6,238 bases of DNA from Candidatus Omnitrophota bacterium (GCA_015486615.1 WFRI01000031.1:1-6238); one strand, 5' to 3'; positions 1 to 5,670 are shown, counted from the first letter of the stretch. Made by a program: numbers and translations. Notes: a model not told the origin generated them from the letters alone.

Positions 1-41
1 CAGCCAACACAGGTATTGGAATCAATAGTTACTTTAGCCAT
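1..41 (-). CDS. 4Fe-4S ferredoxin, N-terminal fragment (cut by window edge)
   Basis: Only 13 complete codons are present, reading MAKVTIDSNTCVG, followed by TG, the first two bases of a codon that would complete a C-x-x-C cluster motif. This beginning (short beta strand, then Asp, then Cys-x-x-Cys) is typical of small bacterial ferredoxins that carry [4Fe-4S] clusters in the cytoplasm. The start is well supported: AGGAGG lies at 49-54, seven bases before the ATG at 41-39. The gene follows PFOR in the same orientation, so it plausibly encodes the electron acceptor of that enzyme; a 260-bp repeat-filled spacer separates them, so co-transcription is uncertain. The rest of the protein, including the number of clusters, lies outside the window. 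A larger protein starting with a ferredoxin domain cannot be excluded. Confidence 0.72.
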   Translation of the reverse strand, partial: MAKVTIDSNTCVG

Positions 42-64
42 AATAAAACCTCCTTTTAGCACCG

Positions 65-82
65 CTTTGCCCTATGGCAAAG
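65..82 (-). promoter_or_regulatory. hairpin in the ferredoxin leader
   Basis: A perfect 7-bp inverted repeat (CTTTGCC / GGCAAAG) encloses a 4-base loop, just before the AGGAGG at 49-54. It is not followed by a T run in either direction, so it does not look like a terminator. It could stabilise the transcript or tune ribosome access; no function is shown. Confidence 0.4.
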
Positions 83-84
83 GC

Positions 85-119
85 TTAATAATATATTAAA
101 ATCAAAAATCAAAAATCAA
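85..119 (-). promoter_or_regulatory. possible promoter of the ferredoxin gene
   Basis: On the minus strand TTGATT (119-114) is followed after 18 bases by TATATT (95-90); an alternative pairing is TTGATT (112-107) with TATTAA (90-85) at 16 bases. Both -35 candidates come from the tandem heptamer array, so the match may be chance in low-complexity DNA. Its position, 45-80 bases before the ferredoxin ATG, is sensible. Confidence 0.3.
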
Positions 120-135
120 ATATCAAAAATCAAAA
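101..135. repeat. tandem 7-bp array, (ATCAAAA)x5
   Basis: Five consecutive heptamers: four are ATCAAAA and the third is ATCAAAT. The array is flanked by AATATATT-like AT-rich DNA on both sides. Related heptamer tracts occur behind gpmA (4619-4650) and the nuclease gene (5646-5665). Confidence 0.85.
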
Positions 136-173
136 ATTGTAATATATTTTAAATCTTTTTGAATTTCACTTTG

Positions 174-270
174 CTTGCCCCGTGGCGCAGCTTTACGGGG
201 CTTGCCCCGTGATGAGCGTAGCGAATTTTACGGGGCTTGCCCCGTGATGAGCATAGCGAATTTTACGGGG
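174..270. repeat. three head-to-tail palindromic GC-rich repeat units
   Basis: Units lie at 174-200 (27 bp), 201-235 (35 bp) and 236-270 (35 bp), with no spacers between them. All begin CTTGCCCCGT and end TTTACGGGG, so each can fold with a CCCCGT/ACGGGG stem. The two 35-bp units differ only at 218 (G) versus 253 (A). The first unit has a shorter, different core. At each junction ACGGGG-CTTG-CCCCGT forms an alternative 6-bp hairpin that competes with the within-unit stems. A further copy lies at 4584-4618. The organisation resembles REP/MITE-type dispersed intergenic repeats. There is no open reading frame, because a 35-bp period shifts frame. Confidence 0.85.
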
Positions 271-280
271 TCATTTTAAT

Positions 281-306
281 TTTTGCATTTAACTTAGCAA
301 CCTACT
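281..306. repeat. 26-bp direct repeat, copy A (overlaps PFOR stop)
   Basis: This stretch is identical, base for base, to 4643-4668 behind gpmA. Here it runs into the coding sequence and contains the PFOR stop codon (TAG, 304-302). In both places it lies beside a 35-bp palindromic unit, so block and palindrome appear to travel together. Confidence 0.85.
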
Positions 307-3300
307 CCCCCAACTTCTGGTAATCCATATTTGCTAAATATTCATAAGTTTTATAACGCCGGTTTATTTCTTTCTTGGCCAGATTAAGCAGCATTTCTGC
401 CCTTTGGGGATTTGCTTTTCTTAAGGCCCTAAACCGGGTCTCATTATACATATAATCTTCCAAAGGCAAAGAAGGTTTCCGGCTGTCCAACTGCAAGGGG
501 TTTTTACCCTCGCTGCTAAGCATAGGATTATACCTGAACAAAATCCAGAAACCGCTCTCAACCGCTTTTTTCTGCTGATCCATTCCTTTAGTCATGTTAA
601 TCCCATGAGCAATACAATGCGAATACGCCACAATAAGCGACGGGCCGTCGTATTGCTCAGCCTCTATAAATGCCTTAATAGCCTGGGCAGGATTTGCTCC
701 TAAGGCTATACGGGCAACATAAACATTGCCGTAAGTAACCGCAATTAAGGCTAAATCTTTGTTAAATAAAGGTTTGCCTGCCGCAGCAAATTTGGCAACT
801 GCGCCCATAGGCGTTGCTTTAGACATTTGCCCGCCGGTATTAGAATAAACCTCTGTATCCAAAACTAAAATGTTTATATTTCTATTCTGGGCAATCACAT
901 GGTCTAGCCCTCCATAACCAATATCATAAGCCCAGCCGTCTCCTCCCAATGCCCAAACGCTTTTTACCACTAAATAATCTGCTATTGCCAACAGGTCCTT
1001 GGCCTGTTTGTCTTTTACAGTTTCTAAAGTCTCCTTTAAAATCTTCACCCTTTTCCTTTGCTCTTCTATTTCCAATGCAGTAGCCTGTTTAGCATTCAGA
1101 ATTTCTTCTCCTAATTTATAGTTACTCTTAAGAACCGAACCTAACAAATTCTTAAGAAGCGTCTTCGCCCTTTGAGTAATCTGGTCAACTGCCAGACGCA
1201 TTCCAAACCCAAATTCAGCATTGTCTTCAAATAAAGAGTTAGACCATGCCGGCCCCCTGCCGTCTTTACGGGTACAGTAAGGAGTAGTAGGCAAATTTCC
1301 TCCATAAATAGAAGAACATCCTGTGGCATTGGCAATAATTGCCCTGTCTCCAAAAAGCTGGGTTAAAAGTTTTACGTAAGGGGTTTCTCCACACCCGGCG
1401 CAGGCGCCCGAGAATTCAAACAACGGCCGCAAAAGTTGAGAACCTTTCACAGTAGCAATTCCAAAAGGCAATTGGCTGGGGTCCATATCCGGAAGTGAAA
1501 GAAAAAATTCAAAATTTTTCTTCTCCCTGTCTCTTATCTCCAATTGAGAAACTAAATTTATAGCCTTCTTGCCGGTAGGTTGGTTATCCGGGCCTTTCTG
1601 GACCGCCGGGCAGCGGTTTACGCAGGCGCCGCAGCCTGTGCAGTCTTCAGGCGCAACCTGAACAGTAAAAACTTTATCTTCCATCCCTTTGCCTTTTACT
1701 TCAGCATATTTAAAGCCCTGCGGAGCGTTTTTAAGCAGGTCCTTAGAATATATTTTCATCCTAATAGCCGCATGCGGACATACAATACTGCACTGGCAGC
1801 ACTGAATACAAATTTCCGGCTCCCATTCCGGAATCCTCAAAGCAATATTTCTCTTTTCATACTGCGAAGTGGCAACCGGCCAGGTTCCGTCCTGAGGGAA
1901 AGCAGAAACCGGCAAATCGTCGCCTTTGCCCGCAATCATAGGAGCAGTAACTTTCCGGACAAACTCCGGAGCATTTTCCGGGACAATCGGAGGTATCTCT
2001 ATATTGCTCGTAGGCTTATCAGGAACGGGTATTTCTTCCACTGCATTTAAAGCAGCATCTACAGCCCTATGATTCATTGCCACAACATTTTCGCCTTTTT
2101 TGCCGTAAGTTTTCTGAATAGAATCCTTTATAGCCTTAACCGCATCCTCAATAGGGATAATGTTGCTGATCTTAAAAAACGCTGTCTGCATAATGGTGTT
2201 TATTCTCACTCCCAGACCTAATTCCATAGCAATGTCAAATGCCCGCACAATATAAAATCTAAGTTTCTTAGCAATAATTGCCTCCTGTGCCTGCCGGGGG
2301 AGTTTGTCCCAAACCTCTTCTTTGCTGTAAGGACTGGCTAAAAGGAAAACAGCCCCGTCTTCTGCAGAAGCGAAAATATCGTATTTTTCCAAAAAACTAA
2401 AATTATGGCAGGCTAAAAAATTGGCTTTCTGGATAAGGTAAGTACTGCGAATAGGTTTTTTGCTGACGCGCAAATGAGATATTGTTTTTGATCCGGCTTT
2501 TTTAGAATCGTAAACAAAATAGCCCTGCACATAATCGTCTGTAAATTCTCCAATAATTTTTATGGAATTTTTGTTTGCGCCCACGGTTCCATCAGAACCC
2601 AAGCCATAGAAAATCCCCCGAAAAACATCCGGCTCTTCAATAGAGAAACTATTATCTACAGGTAGGCTGGAATTAGACACATCATCAACAATGCCTGCAG
2701 TAAAATGGTTTTTAGGCTCTTTCTGTCTTAAGTTATCAAAAATAGCCTTAACCATTGCCGGATTAAATTCCTTAGAGCCTAATCCATACCTCCCCCCTGC
2801 GATCCTGGGCCGGTTTTTAAAAGGCGCTATTCCCTTTTCAAACGCTTCATCCACAGCAGAACGCACATCTAAATAAAGCGGTTCGCCCACGGCCCCGGGC
2901 TCTTTTGTCCGGTCCAAAACTGCTATACTTTTTACAGTATCAGGCAGGGCTGAAACAAAAGCCTTAACATCAAACGGCCTATACAACCGGACTCTTACCA
3001 AGCCTGTTTTTTCGCCTTTATTATTCAGGTATTCGACTGTCTCAGCTACCGCTTCCGAACCCGAACCCATAATCACAACAACTCTTTCAGCATCTTCAGC
3101 CCCGAAATAGTCAAATAAATTATAATTCCTGCCTACAACCTTTCCAAATCTGGCCATTACTTCCTGAAAAACAGCCGGCGCTTTTTGATAAAACGGATTA
3201 ACTGCTTCCCTGCTCTGGAAATAAACATCCGGATTCTGGGAAGTGCCTTTTATAACCGGCTTTTCCGGATTAAGCGCACGCAGACGATGCTGGTTAATAT

Positions 3301-3895
3301 ATTCCTCCTTTATAACTTTCCTCATATCTTCCCGGGGAATAACTGTTATTTTCTGAATCTCATGGGAAGTGCGGAATCCATCGAATGCTAAAACAACAGG
3401 AACACGGGCCTCCAATGTGGCAGCCTGGGCAATAAGGCCTAAATCCATAACTTCCTGGACATTAGATGCAAATAAAATCCCAAAGCCGGTTGAACGCACA
3501 GCCATAATATCCGAATGGTCGCAAAAAATAGAAAGCGCATGGGTAGCAACTGTCCGGGTTGTAACATAAAAAACTGCAGGTGTAAGTTCTCCGGCAATCT
3601 TAAACATATTAGGTATCATAAGAAGAAGGCCCTGGGATGCAGTAAAAGTAGAAGTTACTGCGCCTGCAGATAAGGCCCCGTGCACAGCGCCAGAGGCTCC
3701 GGCTTCTGACTGGAGCTCCGATACTGTGGGAATATCGCCCAAAATGTTAACCAGCGACCTTGCTGATTTCTCGTCAGCCATTTCCCCTATGCCTGAAGAA
3801 GGAGTTATTGGATATATAGCGCAGACTTCATTGGTCGCATGAGCCACATAAGCCGCGGCAGTGTTGCCATCCATAGTCTCTCTCTTGATAGACAT
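302..3895 (-). CDS. nifJ: pyruvate:ferredoxin (flavodoxin) oxidoreductase, single-chain
   Basis: A 1197-residue cytoplasmic enzyme converting pyruvate and CoA to acetyl-CoA and CO2 while reducing ferredoxin, using thiamine diphosphate (TPP) and three [4Fe-4S] clusters. Visible in order: N-terminal domain with YPITPSS (T31), E64 and R114, at the same positions as the substrate and TPP residues of the Desulfovibrio africanus enzyme; gamma-type domain beginning near YGLGSDGTVG (430-439); two-cluster ferredoxin domain with Cys 696, 699, 702, 706 and 752, 755, 758, 762; TPP domain with proximal-cluster Cys 832, 835, 860 and 1094, GDG at 985-987 and YSNTGGQ at 1017-1023. Only 103 residues follow C1094, so it seems to lack the long C-terminal extension of the D. 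africanus enzyme. An extra Cys (C700) sits inside the first cluster motif. GGAGG at 3902-3906, six bases from the ATG, fixes the start. The gene lies between a receiver gene and a ferredoxin gene. Confidence 0.97.
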   Translation of the reverse strand: MSIKRETMDGNTAAAYVAHATNEVCAIYPITPSSGIGEMADEKSARSLVNILGDIPTVSELQSEAGASGAVHGALSAGAVTSTFTASQGLLLMIPNMFKIAGELTPAVFYVTTRTVATHALSIFCDHSDIMAVRSTGFGILFASNVQEVMDLGLIAQAATLEARVPVVLAFDGFRTSHEIQKITVIPREDMRKVIKEEYINQHRLRALNPEKPVIKGTSQNPDVYFQSREAVNPFYQKAPAVFQEVMARFGKVVGRNYNLFDYFGAEDAERVVVIMGSGSEAVAETVEYLNNKGEKTGLVRVRLYRPFDVKAFVSALPDTVKSIAVLDRTKEPGAVGEPLYLDVRSAVDEAFEKGIAPFKNRPRIAGGRYGLGSKEFNPAMVKAIFDNLRQKEPKNHFTAGIVDDVSNSSLPVDNSFSIEEPDVFRGIFYGLGSDGTVGANKNSIKIIGEFTDDYVQGYFVYDSKKAGSKTISHLRVSKKPIRSTYLIQKANFLACHNFSFLEKYDIFASAEDGAVFLLASPYSKEEVWDKLPRQAQEAIIAKKLRFYIVRAFDIAMELGLGVRINTIMQTAFFKISNIIPIEDAVKAIKDSIQKTYGKKGENVVAMNHRAVDAALNAVEEIPVPDKPTSNIEIPPIVPENAPEFVRKVTAPMIAGKGDDLPVSAFPQDGTWPVATSQYEKRNIALRIPEWEPEICIQCCQCSIVCPHAAIRMKIYSKDLLKNAPQGFKYAEVKGKGMEDKVFTVQVAPEDCTGCGACVNRCPAVQKGPDNQPTGKKAINLVSQLEIRDREKKNFEFFLSLPDMDPSQLPFGIATVKGSQLLRPLFEFSGACAGCGETPYVKLLTQLFGDRAIIANATGCSSIYGGNLPTTPYCTRKDGRGPAWSNSLFEDNAEFGFGMRLAVDQITQRAKTLLKNLLGSVLKSNYKLGEEILNAKQATALEIEEQRKRVKILKETLETVKDKQAKDLLAIADYLVVKSVWALGGDGWAYDIGYGGLDHVIAQNRNINILVLDTEVYSNTGGQMSKATPMGAVAKFAAAGKPLFNKDLALIAVTYGNVYVARIALGANPAQAIKAFIEAEQYDGPSLIVAYSHCIAHGINMTKGMDQQKKAVESGFWILFRYNPMLSSEGKNPLQLDSRKPSLPLEDYMYNETRFRALRKANPQRAEMLLNLAKKEINRRYKTYEYLANMDYQKLGE

Positions 3896-3930
3896 TTTAC
3901 GCCTCCTCCTATGTTAACAAAACCAAAATT

Positions 3931-3958
3931 GGCGCTGTCGCATAATAGCAACATCGCC
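3931..3958 (-). promoter_or_regulatory. 11-bp-stem hairpin in the PFOR leader
   Basis: The minus strand reads GGCGATGTTGC, loop TATTAT, GCGACAGCGCC: an 11-position stem with one A.G mismatch and one G.U pair. It lies about 20 bases upstream of the AGGAGG of PFOR and is followed by AATTTTGGTTTTGTT, an interrupted T-rich tract. It could be a weak terminator or attenuator in the leader, a barrier to read-through from the receiver gene, a protein-binding site, or a 5' stability element. The sequence alone does not decide between these. Confidence 0.6.
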
Positions 3959-4031
3959 ATCACTGCAATCTGCATTTAATCTGTGTAATCAGGACTGATG
4001 CATTTTGCAACTAATCCAAATTAAGAAATTT

Positions 4032-4059
4032 ATTTTAACACTGGATGTCAATATTGCAA
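4032..4059 (-). promoter_or_regulatory. probable sigma70-type promoter of PFOR
   Basis: On the minus strand TTGCAA (4059-4054) is followed after 16 bases by TAAAAT (4037-4032), preceded by TG one base upstream, giving an extended -10 (TGTTAAAAT). Predicted transcription start is near 4025, leaving a leader of roughly 125-130 bases that contains the hairpin at 3931-3958. The weak -35 and good extended -10 make this plausible but not certain. Confidence 0.5.
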
Positions 4060-4095
4060 GGGGTTAACTGCGGATTTATTTTTTAAAAAGAGGGC

Positions 4096-4473
4096 CTAAT
4101 TGCTATTGGCAAGGGCTTTGTTCACCACATTTAAAAGTTCAGAACGGCCTACCGGCTTAGCAATTATAAAACTGTCGCCGGTCTTTTCGACTTTGGGGAT
4201 CTCGTCTTTAGTAACCAAGCCTGTCAGATAAATAATAGGAATATGTTTAGTATTGGGATCATTTTTGAGGATGGTTCCGATTTCCGAGCCGTCTAAATCC
4301 GGAAGATAAATATCCAAAATTATTATATCCGGTTTTCTCGCCCTGGCCAATTCTATACCTTTGCGGCCGTCTGAACTAACAATGACGTCAAACCCGGACC
4401 TGGACAAAATATTACTAATATGCTCTAAAATATCCTTTTCGTCATCTACAACTAAAGCTACAAGCCTTTCCAT
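4096..4473 (-). CDS. stand-alone response-regulator receiver (CheY-like) protein
   Basis: A 125-residue protein consisting of one receiver (REC) domain and no output domain, presumably phosphorylated by a histidine kinase encoded elsewhere. All hallmark residues are present: acidic pair D10-D11 in LVVDDE, phospho-acceptor D54 in IIILDIYLPDLDG, T84 in IIYLTGL, and K106-P107 in IIAKPV. It therefore acts through protein-protein contact rather than DNA binding; its partner and output are unknown. The reading frame extends upstream to a GTG at 4497, but that codon lies inside the predicted promoter (4483-4510), and the homologous part begins at MERLVALVVDDE, so the ATG at 4473 is chosen. No Shine-Dalgarno sequence precedes either start, unlike its neighbours. 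No clear terminator follows, so read-through towards PFOR is possible. A functional link to PFOR or gpmA is not shown. Confidence 0.92.
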   Translation of the reverse strand: MERLVALVVDDEKDILEHISNILSRSGFDVIVSSDGRKGIELARARKPDIIILDIYLPDLDGSEIGTILKNDPNTKHIPIIYLTGLVTKDEIPKVEKTGDSFIIAKPVGRSELLNVVNKALANSN

Positions 4474-4482
4474 TACAAATAA

Positions 4483-4510
4483 ATAATACCACTTCACGAC
4501 AATTAGTCAA
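4483..4510 (-). promoter_or_regulatory. sigma70-type promoter of the receiver gene
   Basis: On the minus strand TTGACT (4510-4505, 5 of 6 to consensus), 16 bases, then TATTAT (4488-4483, 5 of 6) with an upstream TG giving an extended -10 (TGGTATTAT). The -10 ends only nine bases before the ATG at 4473, placing the likely transcription start (G at 4476, or A at 4474/4473) zero to three bases before the start codon. Confidence 0.7.
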
Positions 4511-4524
4511 AGGGTTCTATTGCT

Positions 4525-4546
4525 AAAAAAGCACTGGCGTGCTTTT
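4525..4546 (-). terminator. intrinsic terminator of gpmA
   Basis: The minus strand reads AAAAGCAC, loop GCCA, GTGCTTTT, extended to a run of six T. The 8-bp stem plus T tract is a standard Rho-independent terminator. It lies about 140 bases after the gpmA stop, beyond the repeats, and 15 bases before the -35 of the receiver gene, so it insulates the two units. The opposite strand also has A and T runs on the stem, so weak bidirectional activity is possible. Confidence 0.75.
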
Positions 4547-4550
4547 GGAC

Positions 4551-4567
4551 GTGGGTGCCGGTAAAAA
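4551..4567. repeat. short dispersed repeat, inverted partner of 5551-5567
   Basis: GTGGGTGCCGGTAAAAA here matches GTGGGTGCTGGTAAGAA on the minus strand at 5567-5551 in 15 of 17 positions. TTGGAC lies directly upstream here and four bases further away in the other copy. The two copies flank the gpmA unit in inverted orientation. Confidence 0.55.
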
Positions 4568-4574
4568 ACATATC

Positions 4575-4618
4575 TTTACGAGACCTGCCCCGTGATGAGC
4601 GTAGCGAATTTTACGGAG
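4575..4618. repeat. second, degenerate copy of the palindromic repeat
   Basis: 4584-4618 matches the 35-bp unit at 201-235 in 33 of 35 positions (differences at 4585 and 4617). The preceding TTTACGAGA (4575-4583) looks like the decayed tail of another unit. The change at 4617 weakens the terminal CCCCGT/ACGGGG stem, so this copy appears older or less constrained than the pair at 201-270. Confidence 0.8.
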
Positions 4619-4650
4619 TCATTTTGCATTTTACATTTTAACTTTTGCAT
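4619..4650. repeat. AT-rich 7/8-bp periodic tract behind gpmA
   Basis: Successive ATTTTGC, ATTTTAC, ATTTTAAC and TTTTGC-type words form an imperfect heptamer series, related to the tracts at 101-135 and 5646-5665. It separates the palindromic unit from the 26-bp shared block. Confidence 0.55.
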
Positions 4651-4668
4651 TTAACTTAGCAACCTACT
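4643..4668. repeat. 26-bp direct repeat, copy B
   Basis: Identical to 281-306 at the PFOR 3' end. Here it lies 17 bases behind the gpmA stop codon rather than over it, and continues into extra octamer repeats (4659-4682). Confidence 0.85.
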
Positions 4669-4682
4669 AACCTACTAACCTA
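4659..4682 (-). repeat. tandem octamer TAGGTTAG x3 behind gpmA stop
   Basis: The minus strand reads TAGGTTAG, TAGGTTAG, TAGGTTGC starting two bases after the gpmA TAA. The third unit is also the start of the 26-bp block shared with the PFOR 3' end, where only that single unit is present. It suggests slippage expansion at the repeat edge. Confidence 0.75.
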
Positions 4683-4684
4683 TC

Positions 4685-5428
4685 TTACTTCTTAATCTGT
4701 TTAGCCACAGACTCTACGGCTTTTTTGACTATTTCTTCGTCAGCAAGATAATAATGTTTTATTGGTATAAGATTTTCGTCCAACTCGTAAACTAAAGGTA
4801 TGCCTGTAGGTATGTTTAGTTTGGGTATTTCCTCGTCAGAAATACTGTCTAAATATTTAACCAACGCCCGCAAGCTGTTACCGTGGGCGGCAATAATAAC
4901 TTTCCTGCCTTGTTTCACAACAGGCACAATAGTTTCTTTCCAATAAGGCAAAAACCTTTCTACCGTGTTTTTCAAAGCCTCAGTCAAAGGCAGTTCCCCT
5001 TCAGAAAGTTCCTTATACCGCGGGTCTTTACCGGGATAACGCGGGTCGTCTTTCGTCAAAGCCGGAGGCGGAGTATCATAACTTCTTCTCCAGACATATA
5101 CCTGCTGTTCCCCAAATTTTTCTACCATTTCAATCTTATTCAAACCCTGCAAAGATCCGTAATGCCGTTCATTAAGCCGCCAGGACCTGTAAACCGGTAT
5201 CCATTCCAAATTCATATCTTCTAACACTATCCACAAAGTTTTAATTGCCCTTCTCAACACAGAAGTAAAAGCAATATCAAAAGTATAGCCGTTTTCTTTA
5301 AGCCACTTCGCAGCATTGTGGGCTTCCTGAACCCCCTTATCTGAAAGCCCCACATCTGTCCAGCCGGTAAACTTATTTTCCAAATTCCAAATACTTTCCC
5401 CATGCCTTAATAAAACTATTTTATACAT
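4685..5428 (-). CDS. gpmA: 2,3-bisphosphoglycerate-dependent phosphoglycerate mutase
   Basis: A 247-residue cytoplasmic enzyme of glycolysis and gluconeogenesis interconverting 3- and 2-phosphoglycerate through a phosphohistidine. Motifs of the histidine phosphatase superfamily are intact: RHGE at 8-11 with the phosphorylated H9, FTGWTD at 20-25, R60 in TSVLRRAIKTLW, E87 in RLNERHYGSLQGLNK, and H182 in AAHGNSLR. The long insert with RRSYDTPPP (114-122) and the full length match the dimeric GpmA class rather than shorter phosphatases of the same fold or the unrelated GpmI. The start follows an AAAGGGG site (5434-5440) by five bases. It has its own near-consensus promoter and a terminator at 4525-4546, so it appears monocistronic. 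Its product lies upstream of pyruvate, the substrate of the PFOR encoded two genes on. Confidence 0.97.
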   Translation of the reverse strand: MYKIVLLRHGESIWNLENKFTGWTDVGLSDKGVQEAHNAAKWLKENGYTFDIAFTSVLRRAIKTLWIVLEDMNLEWIPVYRSWRLNERHYGSLQGLNKIEMVEKFGEQQVYVWRRSYDTPPPALTKDDPRYPGKDPRYKELSEGELPLTEALKNTVERFLPYWKETIVPVVKQGRKVIIAAHGNSLRALVKYLDSISDEEIPKLNIPTGIPLVYELDENLIPIKHYYLADEEIVKKAVESVAKQIKK

Positions 5429-5464
5429 AACAGCCCCTTTCTTTATGTTTTGTTTTATAAAAAG

Positions 5465-5492
5465 ATTATATAAAAAGTTTTATCTTTGCCAA
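5465..5492 (-). promoter_or_regulatory. strong sigma70-type promoter of gpmA
   Basis: On the minus strand TTGGCA (5492-5487, 5 of 6 to consensus), 16 bases, then TATAAT (5470-5465, perfect). The predicted start at A5458 gives a leader of about 30 bases with the ribosome site at its end. This is the best promoter in the window. Confidence 0.8.
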
Positions 5493-5550
5493 GAAGATTT
5501 TTGTAACTTTTTGAGTCAGACTTAACTTATTGCAAAACCTGATAACTGCC

Positions 5551-5567
5551 TTCTTACCAGCACCCAC
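5551..5567. repeat. short dispersed repeat, inverted partner of 4551-4567
   Basis: On the minus strand this reads GTGGGTGCTGGTAAGAA, matching 15 of 17 bases of the plus-strand copy at 4551-4567. It lies in the spacer between the nuclease gene and the gpmA promoter. Confidence 0.55.
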
Positions 5568-5614
5568 CGGGGTCCAATGCCCAACGTCCAAGGCAAAAGC
5601 GTCCGACATCCAAC

Positions 5615-5642
5615 CATACGACATTGGACATACGACATTCGA
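5615..5642. repeat. two tandem 14-bp units
   Basis: CATACGACATTGGA (5615-5628) is followed directly by CATACGACATTCGA (5629-5642), with one difference. Neighbouring GTCCGACATCCAAC and CCAACGTCCAAG words (from about 5580) look like decayed relatives, so the array was probably longer. Confidence 0.75.
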
Positions 5643-5645
5643 CAG

Positions 5646-5665
5646 TTTGCATTTTGCATTTTGAT
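5646..5665. repeat. heptamer tract TTTGCAT, TTTGCAT, TTTGAT
   Basis: Two perfect TTTGCAT heptamers and a shortened third sit five bases beyond the stop of the nuclease gene. They resemble the heptamer tracts at 101-135 and 4619-4650. Confidence 0.65.
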
Positions 5666-5670
5666 TTGCC

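Noticed and set aside
174..270. CRISPR array
   Set aside because: The repeats are directly adjacent with no unique spacers, only three units exist, and no cas genes are nearby.
1580..2050. 156-residue plus-strand reading frame inside PFOR
   Set aside because: It is antisense to the well-conserved ferredoxin and linker region of PFOR, and its translation resembles no protein family I know.
3991..4004. Palindrome ATCAGGACTGAT-like motif as an FNR or Rex operator
   Set aside because: The half-sites do not match TTGAT-N4-ATCAA or the Rex consensus, and the arms are only five bases.
4041..4050. TTGACA-like -35 element (4051-4046) as an alternative PFOR promoter
   Set aside because: No acceptable -10 lies 15-19 bases downstream; the TAAAAT is only eight bases away. 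TTGCAA at 4059-4054 gives a proper 16-base spacing.
4076..4095. Intrinsic terminator behind the receiver gene
   Set aside because: There is a TTTTTAAAAAA tract after the stop but no GC-rich stem before it, so termination here is not supported.
4474..4497. Upstream GTG start for the receiver protein (eight extra residues)
   Set aside because: The codons overlap the predicted promoter spacer and -10, there is no Shine-Dalgarno sequence, and REC domains normally begin just before the VDDE strand, as from the ATG at 4473.
4883..5224. 113-residue plus-strand reading frame inside gpmA
   Set aside because: It is antisense to conserved catalytic regions of gpmA and lacks a ribosome site or domain.
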